20,551 nucleotides of DNA from JAVBSX01 sp031549565 (GTDB taxonomy: Bacteria; Planctomycetota; Planctomycetia; Pirellulales; Thermoguttaceae): the NCBI GenBank assembly GCA_031549565.1, contig JAVBPO010000053.1, forward strand, positions 1-20,551. Reading direction: 5' to 3'. The first letter of the stretch is position 1. Every line of letters begins with the position of its first letter. The notes under the pieces were generated by a model, which had not been told where the DNA came from, did not search any database, and saw nothing but the letters and a program-made list of their open reading frames with translations. The translations under genes and the position numbers were made by a program. Of the stretch, positions 15,289 to 20,551 are shown piece after piece.

Positions 15289-15984
15289 TTAGCCTCTCAG
15301 ACGACGACGTGCCGCAAACCCCGCTCCCGCCATACCCAAGCTCAGAATCAGCATCGTAGCGGGTTCCGGGGTGGTGGTGCCTTTATCGACGACCACGCTT
15401 TCGGTGTACTCTTCCGCATTTCCATCCCACTTGAACGCCGCAGGATTCAAGCTATTTAGGTCGTCGGGGAGACCACCTAGATGCATCGACATGGTCAGTC
15501 CCCAATTTTCAATATAGTCTGCCAAGGAGTCCCAGTCGGTATTACCAATATAATCCGCAAACCATTCCTGTGGCAACCAATTATTTGGATTAGGGAAGTG
15601 CTTCGATGTGGGCGTCAACATATCAGAAATATCGTCCCCAGCAAGCACCCAATCAATCGGATTTTGTTGTATTCTTCCGGTACCGCTTGATTCAATCCTG
15701 AATTTAACGTTTCCGTCTCCTCCATCAGCCACTGTGATCCAAATCTGTTTGGCTATCAACGCTTGACCGAATGAATCCATACCACCCCAATTCGTTTCGT
15801 CGCTATCAATAACAAAAGTATAGTAGTCGTCGGCTTGCCATGTCGGCCTTCCTTCGAGGAGAGGTGAATCAGACGGGATTAGAATACCATCTTGATCATA
15901 GTATTTGATAACACCCGCATTAACTTGGGCAACTCCCAACAGCATCGCCATGGCGACGCAAGCGCACATAATTTTTTTCATCAT
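15289..15984 (-). CDS. PEP-CTERM sorting domain protein
   Basis: The product has 231 residues from the ATG at 15984, chosen because AAGGA at 15994-15990 is well spaced and a signal peptide (MMKKIMCACVAMAMLLGVAQVNA) starts there. The C terminus is a complete PEP-CTERM tail: P-E-P at 206-208, a short hydrophobic helix, then R-R-R-L-R. Such proteins are exported, and the tail is processed by an exosortase into the cell surface or extracellular matrix. The middle is rich in Asp, Trp and Asn, with no domain I recognise. Codon use in the middle is more AT-rich than in neighbours. It is a single-gene unit with its own promoter and terminator. No exosortase gene is in the window. Confidence 0.85.
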   Translation of the reverse strand: MMKKIMCACVAMAMLLGVAQVNAGVIKYYDQDGILIPSDSPLLEGRPTWQADDYYTFVIDSDETNWGGMDSFGQALIAKQIWITVADGGDGNVKFRIESSGTGRIQQNPIDWVLAGDDISDMLTPTSKHFPNPNNWLPQEWFADYIGNTDWDSLADYIENWGLTMSMHLGGLPDDLNSLNPAAFKWDGNAEEYTESVVVDKGTTTPEPATMLILSLGMAGAGFAARRRLRG

Positions 15985-16162
15985 AGTTTTCCTTTCGTAA
16001 AAGAGACGAGAATTTTGCTTTTTGAACGACATTTCACCAACCGGCGAGGCCCTATGCGCCCGGTTCTTTCGAATCAGTGTCACTTCCGGTCATCCAGTCG
16101 GCGGAAAAGGAGAACGAGAAGAAAAGTCTCCGATCTGCGAGCCCCGAAATGCAACTAATCCT

Positions 16163-16190
16163 ACTATATTCCTGTCAAAATAAATGTCAA
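16163..16190 (-). promoter_or_regulatory. Consensus sigma-70 type promoter of the PEP-CTERM gene
   Basis: On the minus strand TTGACA (16190-16185) and TATAGT (16168-16163) are 16 bases apart, a near-consensus promoter. Transcription should start near 16156, giving a 5' leader of about 170 bases before ATG 15984. TTGACA is repeated 11-12 bases further in as TTTGACAGG. The leader has no clear riboswitch that I can recognise. Confidence 0.7.
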
Positions 16191-16454
16191 GAGTAATTGC
16201 TAAAAACGGCTCAAAAATTCCAAAATAAAACCGTTTTCACAAAACCACTTGTCTTTTGCCGTGTGCCTCTTCGTTTGGTGAACTGCGTAACCTCCCTCGA
16301 CAACCTCGGGAATGGAAGATACATAGTGCACAACTCGTGCCAATCGAAAAATAATTTTTGGCACTGGAAATCAAGGGGTGGGAAAAACAGCGAATTTCCG
16401 GTGTAGCAAAATAGTGCATCGTTTCGCGGCGATTGCATCGTTTCGCAGCAGGCA
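16191..16454. other. AT-rich intergenic stretch without recognisable features
   Basis: Between the PEP-CTERM promoter and the R repeat arm I see no protein with recognisable homology, no RNA gene and no strong hairpin. Short open frames on both strands here lack start signals and family resemblance. The stretch is AT-richer than the genes around it. Confidence 0.5.
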
Positions 16455-16485
16455 TAAAGAGCCGCATGCGCAGCTTGCGGAACAG
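16455..16485. repeat. Palindromic repeat family R, single arm (copy 3)
   Basis: TAAAGAGCCGCATGCG followed by CAGCTTGCGGAACAG is identical to the reverse complement of the short arm of copy 2 at 11718-11748. No matching second arm follows; instead, 20 bases later, the nested-palindrome repeat starts. This is a solo or half copy, possibly cut by the neighbouring element. Confidence 0.75.
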
Positions 16486-16504
16486 CAAACGGTCTCAAAT
16501 ATTT

Positions 16505-16622
16505 CCTGGGACCGCAGGCATCTTGCCTGCACCTGGGTCTATGGGCTTCCAGCCCGTAGCGAACCCTCGGCAGGCTGGAAGCCTACCGACCCAGATGCAG
16601 GCTGGAAGCCTGCGGTCCCAGG
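16505..16622. repeat. Nested-palindrome repeat, copy B (inverted relative to copy A)
   Basis: This 118-base element has the same 15-base inverted termini as copy A (16505-16519 and 16608-16622). The inner palindromes appear in reverse order: GCAGGCATCTTGCCTGC is first and GCAGGCTGGAAGCCTGC last, so the element is inverted with respect to 1922-2053. The middle differs, with no AT-rich segment and an extra GGCAGGCTGGAAGCC unit. It lies 112 bases upstream of nifJ. Confidence 0.8.
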
Positions 16623-16734
16623 TTGCCCCCTTTCGGGAAAGTTTAGTTCGATTACAATGTCCGCTCCGGATTTTTCTATTTTGTCGGGCTCGCTCCCGGC
16701 CCTGTACCCAACCTATCTTGCAAGGAGATATTGA

Positions 16735-19700
16735 ATGAGTGAACAGCGTTTTATCATGGCCGACGGCAACGAAGCGGCAACCCTCGTCGCCCATAAATGT
16801 AACGAAGTGATGGCGATCTACCCGATCACGCCCTCCTCGACGATGGGTGAACTGGCCGACGAATGGGCCGCGAAGGGGAAGAAGAACCTTTGGGGAACCA
16901 TTCCGCAAATCGTCGAGATGCAAAGCGAAGCCGGCGCCGCCGGAGCCGTTCACGGTTCGCTCCAGGCCGGAGCCCTGACCTGCACGTTCACCGCGTCGCA
17001 AGGGCTGCTGCTCATGATCCCGAACATGTTCAAAATCGCCGGCGAACTGACGCCGACCGTTTTTCACGTCTCCGCCCGAACCGTCGCCGCGCACGCCCTG
17101 TCCATCTTCGGCGATCACAGCGATATCATGGCCTGCCGCGGCACCGGTTGGGCCATGCTCGGCGGCGGAAGCATCCAGGAAACGCACGACATGGCGATGA
17201 TCGCCTATGCCGCGACGTACAAAGCCCGGGTCCCGTTCGTTCACTTCTTCGACGGATTCCGCACCTCGCACGAAGTCAACCGAATCGAACCGCTTTCCGA
17301 CGACATGATCAGCCAAATGCTCGACATGGACGCAATCACCGCGTTCCGACAGCGAGCTCTTAACCCGGAAAAGCCGGTCCTTCGCGGAACCGCCCAGAAC
17401 CCGGACGTCTTCTTCCAGGCCCGGGAAGCGTGCAATCCGTACTTTGAAAAGGTCGCCGGAATCGTCCAAGCCGAAATGGACAAGTTCGCGAAACTGACCG
17501 GACGTCAATATCACCTGTTCGATTACTTCGGCGCCCCGGACGCGGACCGCGTGATCGTCGCCATGGCGTCGGGAACCGGCGTCGTCGAAGAATATCTGGA
17601 CGCCGTCGGTAAAGGCGAAAAAGTCGGTTTGGTCAGTGTACGGCTTTACCGTCCGTTCGACGCCGAAGCAATGATCAAAGCCTTGCCGAAAACGGTCAAA
17701 AAAATCGCCGTCCTCGACCGGACGAAAGAACCGGGCGCTCTCGGCGAACCGCTGTATCAAGATGTTGTGACCGCTTTGGCCCAGAAATGGACCGGCGATT
17801 GGATCACCGTCATTCGCGGTCGTTACGGTCTTTCCTCGAAGGAATTCACCCCGGCGATGGTCAAAGCGGTTTACGACGAACTTGCCAAAGATCACCCGAA
17901 AAAGGAATTCACCGTCGGTATCAAAGACGACGTGACGAATTTGAGTCTCGATTACGATCCGCATTTCTCGACCGAAGGGGACGACGTGACCCGCTGCCTG
18001 TTCTACGGGCTCGGCAGCGACGGAACGGTCGGCGCGAACAAGGAAACGACGAAAATCGTCGGCGAAAACACGCACCTTTACACGCAAGGGTATTTCGTTT
18101 ACGACTCGAAAAAGTCGGGCGGCTACACGATTTCCCACCTCCGTTTCTCGCCGCGGCCGATCAAAGGTTCCTACCTGGTCAGCAAAGCGAATTTCGTTGC
18201 GTGTCACCAGTTCGTCTTCACGGAAAAGTTGGACATGCTCACCCAGATTCTCGACGGGGGAACCTTCCTGCTCAACAGTCCTTATGGTCCGGACGAAGTT
18301 TGGGACAAGCTCCCGCGCGAATTGCAGAAGGAGATTCTGGAGAAGAAACTGAAGTTCTACGTTGTTGACGCCGTGAAGGTCGCGAAAGAGACCGGAATGG
18401 GAAGCCGGATCAATACGATCATGCAGACCTGCTTCTTCAAGCTGGCCGGATTCCTTCCCGCCGACGAAGCGATCGACCACATCAAAAAGGCGATCAAGAA
18501 AGCGTACGGCAAAAAGGGGGACGAAGTCGTCCAGAAAAACTATGACGCCGTCGACGCGTCTTTGGCCGCTCTGTACGAAGTGAAAGTCCCGGCCGAAGCG
18601 CAGTCGAAGCTGTGCCGCCATGCCGGCGCGGTCAATCACCCGCCGAAGTTCATGAAGGAAGTGCTCGGCGAAATCCTCGCCCAGCGCGGCGACGACCTCC
18701 CGGTCAGCGCGTTCCCGGCGGACGGAACCTTCCCGACGGCGACCAGCCAATACGAACGCCGCAGCATCGCGATCGACATTCCGATTTGGGACGAAAATCT
18801 TTGCATCCAGTGCGGCCAATGTACGCTCGTTTGCCCGCACGCGACAATCCGGCTCAAAAAGTTCGATCCGGCCCTGGGCGAAAAAGCTCCGGCGACGTTC
18901 CGCAGCGCGGACTGGAAGACGAAAGATTTCGCCGGTCAGAAATTCGTGATCCAGGTCGCTCCGGAAGATTGCGTCGGTTGCGGCTCGTGCGTCAACTTCT
19001 GCCCCGCGAAGGACAAAGCGGTCGAAGGACGCAAAGCGATCAACATGGAGGACAAAATTCAACACCTCGAAGCCGAAAAGGCGAACTGGGAATTCTTCCG
19101 CAAGCTGCCCGACGCCGATCGTGCGGAAGTCGCGGCTGATACCATCAAGGGTTCGCAGCTCCTGCTGCCGTTGTTCGAGTTCTCCGGCGCGTGCGGCGGT
19201 TGCGGTGAAACGCCGTACATCAAGCTGATTTCGCAGTTCTTCGGAGATCGGATGCTCGTCGCCAACGCAACCGGCTGCACGTCGATTTACGGCGGCAACC
19301 TGCCGACGACGCCGTACTGCGTTGACGCCAACGGACGCGGTCCGGCGTGGGCGAACTCGCTGTTCGAGGACAACGCCGAATTCGGGCTCGGGATGCGGGT
19401 CGCCGTCGATCAGCAGAACCAATTCGCCCGGGAAATCCTCACGGCCAAACGGGACGCGATCGGCGCGGAACTGGTCGACAATCTCTTGAACAACAAGCAA
19501 GAGACCGAAGCGGAAATCGCGCAACAGCGGAAGTGGGTCGCCGACCTGAAGGCGAAGATCACGGAATGCCAAAAAGGCGCCGACTGTAAGGACAAGACAC
19601 CGGGCTTGAATCTGTTCAACGCCGCGGACGCTTTGGTCCGGCACAGTTGCTGGTGCTTCGGCGGCGACGGCTGGGCGTACGATATCGGTTACGGCGGCCT

Positions 19701-20286
19701 GGACCACGTTTTGGCGAGCGGTCGTGATATCAACGTCCTCGTGCTGGACACCGAAGTGTACTCGAACACCGGCGGCCAGGCGTCGAAATCGACCCCGCTC
19801 GGAGCGATCGCGAAATTCGCCGCTGGCGGAAAAGCGACCCGCAAGAAAGACCTCGGCTTGATGGCGATGTCGTACGGTAACGTGTTCGTCGGCCAGGTCG
19901 CTCTTGGTGCCAACCCGATCCACACGATCCGAACGATCCGCGCCGCCGAAGCGTATCGGGGCCCGTCGATTATTATCGCGTACGCGCACTGCATCGCGCA
20001 GGGGATCGACATGCGAACGGCTCTCGATTTGCAGAAGGAAGCGGTCAACTGCGGTTACTGGACGCTTTATTCGTACGATCCGCGGAAAGACAAACCGCTG
20101 GAAATCGCGAGCAAGGAACCGAAGGGTTCGCTCGAAGAATTCGAGATGAAGCAGAACCGTTTCAACCTGCTTAACCGGATGAACAAGGAAACGTACCAAA
20201 AACTACAAGGCGAACTGCAACAGCAGATCGACGAGCGGTACAAATTCTACACCGCGATGTCCCAAGCCAACACGAAGCCTGAGTAG
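16735..20286 (+). CDS. nifJ: Pyruvate:ferredoxin (flavodoxin) oxidoreductase
   Basis: The enzyme converts pyruvate and CoA to acetyl-CoA, CO2 and reduced ferredoxin or flavodoxin in the cytoplasm. The 1183 residues match the one-chain PFOR length. Domains in order: pyruvate/TPP domain I with Y-P-I-T-P-S-S at 29-35 and Glu65 in E-M-Q-S-E-A-G; transketolase C-like and gamma regions; a two-cluster ferredoxin domain (C690-x2-C693-x2-C696 and C746-x2-C749-x2-C752, each with a fourth Cys); then the TPP domain with C820-x2-C823 for the proximal cluster, G-D-G-W at 977-980 and S-N-T-G-G-Q-A-S. No key residue appears lost. AAGGAG at 16722-16727, seven bases before the ATG, is the best ribosome binding site in the window, suggesting high expression. 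It is a single-gene unit ending in a hairpin. Confidence 0.97.
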   Translation: MSEQRFIMADGNEAATLVAHKCNEVMAIYPITPSSTMGELADEWAAKGKKNLWGTIPQIVEMQSEAGAAGAVHGSLQAGALTCTFTASQGLLLMIPNMFKIAGELTPTVFHVSARTVAAHALSIFGDHSDIMACRGTGWAMLGGGSIQETHDMAMIAYAATYKARVPFVHFFDGFRTSHEVNRIEPLSDDMISQMLDMDAITAFRQRALNPEKPVLRGTAQNPDVFFQAREACNPYFEKVAGIVQAEMDKFAKLTGRQYHLFDYFGAPDADRVIVAMASGTGVVEEYLDAVGKGEKVGLVSVRLYRPFDAEAMIKALPKTVKKIAVLDRTKEPGALGEPLYQDVVTALAQKWTGDWITVIRGRYGLSSKEFTPAMVKAVYDELAKDHPKKEFTVGIKDDVTNLSLDYDPHFSTEGDDVTRCLFYGLGSDGTVGANKETTKIVGENTHLYTQGYFVYDSKKSGGYTISHLRFSPRPIKGSYLVSKANFVACHQFVFTEKLDMLTQILDGGTFLLNSPYGPDEVWDKLPRELQKEILEKKLKFYVVDAVKVAKETGMGSRINTIMQTCFFKLAGFLPADEAIDHIKKAIKKAYGKKGDEVVQKNYDAVDASLAALYEVKVPAEAQSKLCRHAGAVNHPPKFMKEVLGEILAQRGDDLPVSAFPADGTFPTATSQYERRSIAIDIPIWDENLCIQCGQCTLVCPHATIRLKKFDPALGEKAPATFRSADWKTKDFAGQKFVIQVAPEDCVGCGSCVNFCPAKDKAVEGRKAINMEDKIQHLEAEKANWEFFRKLPDADRAEVAADTIKGSQLLLPLFEFSGACGGCGETPYIKLISQFFGDRMLVANATGCTSIYGGNLPTTPYCVDANGRGPAWANSLFEDNAEFGLGMRVAVDQQNQFAREILTAKRDAIGAELVDNLLNNKQETEAEIAQQRKWVADLKAKITECQKGADCKDKTPGLNLFNAADALVRHSCWCFGGDGWAYDIGYGGLDHVLASGRDINVLVLDTEVYSNTGGQASKSTPLGAIAKFAAGGKATRKKDLGLMAMSYGNVFVGQVALGANPIHTIRTIRAAEAYRGPSIIIAYAHCIAQGIDMRTALDLQKEAVNCGYWTLYSYDPRKDKPLEIASKEPKGSLEEFEMKQNRFNLLNRMNKETYQKLQGELQQQIDERYKFYTAMSQANTKPE

Positions 20287-20317
20287 GTTTTTTACTTTTA
20301 CGCAGTAACAAATCAAA

Positions 20318-20373
20318 AGCCGCGATCCGTACTCGTGACAACCTTCTCGTTGTTGCGAGCACGGATCGCGGCT
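20318..20373 (+). terminator. Hairpin terminator of nifJ
   Basis: AGCCGCGATCCGTACTCG (20318-20335) pairs with 20356-20373 with one mismatch, over a 20-base loop that contains a further short pairing (ACAAC and GTTGT). CGTTTTATG follows. It starts 32 bases after the nifJ stop. The stem base AGCCGCG resembles the palindromes at 4482, 9235 and 11664. Confidence 0.75.
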
Positions 20374-20462
20374 CGTTTTATGTGATTGTTTTATCGACCT
20401 CGGGACGTTATTATTTCTACTGTATGTAAAATCCCTAACCTTCGGTAGAATAAAGGAATACG

Positions 20463-20551
20463 TCACTGATTATGCTTGTTTTTGCAATATTCGAGCGCCA
20501 ATTTCGTGCGATTAAGCCATTGCGTGCAACGGAAGCAAATGTACTCGTCTT
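20463..20551 (-). CDS. Possible 3' end of a small Cys-containing protein (partial)
   Basis: On the minus strand, a frame that enters at the window edge reads 28 codons to a TGA at 20465-20463. The peptide is D-E-Y-I-C-F-R-C-T-Q-W-L-N-R-T-K-L-A-L-E then Y-C-K-N-K-H-N-Q. The C-x2-C and later C-x3-H could be a zinc site, and the look is protein-like, but 28 open codons can occur by chance. No family is assigned. Confidence 0.3.
   Translation of the reverse strand, partial: DEYICFRCTQWLNRTKLALEYCKNKHNQ

Noticed and set aside
16495..20199. A 1234-codon open frame antisense to nifJ.
   Set aside because: It lies wholly opposite a certain PFOR gene, starts without signals, runs out into the nested repeat and has an Arg/Val/Asp-rich composition typical of the shadow of a codon-biased gene.

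Overview
The window looks like chromosomal DNA of a planctomycete. I infer this from a PEP-CTERM secreted protein, an HzsA-related heme protein with an N-terminal jelly-roll-like domain, a secreted transglutaminase-like protein, a PilO-type protein that is not in a pil operon, mostly weak Shine-Dalgarno sequences, and families of short palindromic repeats between genes. A full-length pyruvate:ferredoxin oxidoreductase and a DUF362 ferredoxin suggest an anaerobic or low-oxygen life. The identification rests on protein families read by eye; nothing was searched.

Layout, left to right. Positions 1-486 hold a short AT-rich DUF3592-like membrane gene that has lost its N-terminal part. Positions 641-1768 (minus) encode a DUF362 protein with two [4Fe-4S] motifs. 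A nested-palindrome repeat (1922-2053) precedes queD (2147-2551), which appears to be transcribed as a leaderless mRNA. It is followed 31 bases later by a secreted transglutaminase-like protein (2583-4385). After a palindrome-rich gap comes a large exported HzsA-related protein with two CXXCH heme motifs (4635-7517), then a probable two-gene unit of a YkgJ cysteine-cluster protein and an enolase-superfamily enzyme of the o-succinylbenzoate synthase / N-acylamino acid racemase type (7651-9224).

Positions 9327 to 15984 are all minus strand. Read in the direction of transcription they are: a PEP-CTERM protein with a consensus promoter and its own terminator; a REP-like palindrome cluster next to a truncated IS200/RAYT-like transposase; holA (DNA polymerase III delta), tyrA and a PilO/PilP-like membrane protein, closely spaced and probably one operon; then an exported GH78 alpha-L-rhamnosidase bounded on both sides by copies of one inverted repeat. 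The last part (16735-20286, plus) is nifJ, preceded by a second copy of the nested-palindrome repeat and a strong ribosome binding site and followed by a hairpin terminator.

The genes do not form one obvious pathway. The themes are secreted or envelope proteins (transglutaminase-like, HzsA-related, rhamnosidase, PEP-CTERM), housekeeping functions (holA, tyrA, queD, nifJ), and repeats. The most unusual signals are the heme protein, the repeat families (several share an AGCCGC...GCGGCT stem base and sit at gene ends), two candidate leaderless starts, and REP-like palindromes beside a dying transposase. I did not find a defence system, CRISPR array, tRNA or rRNA.
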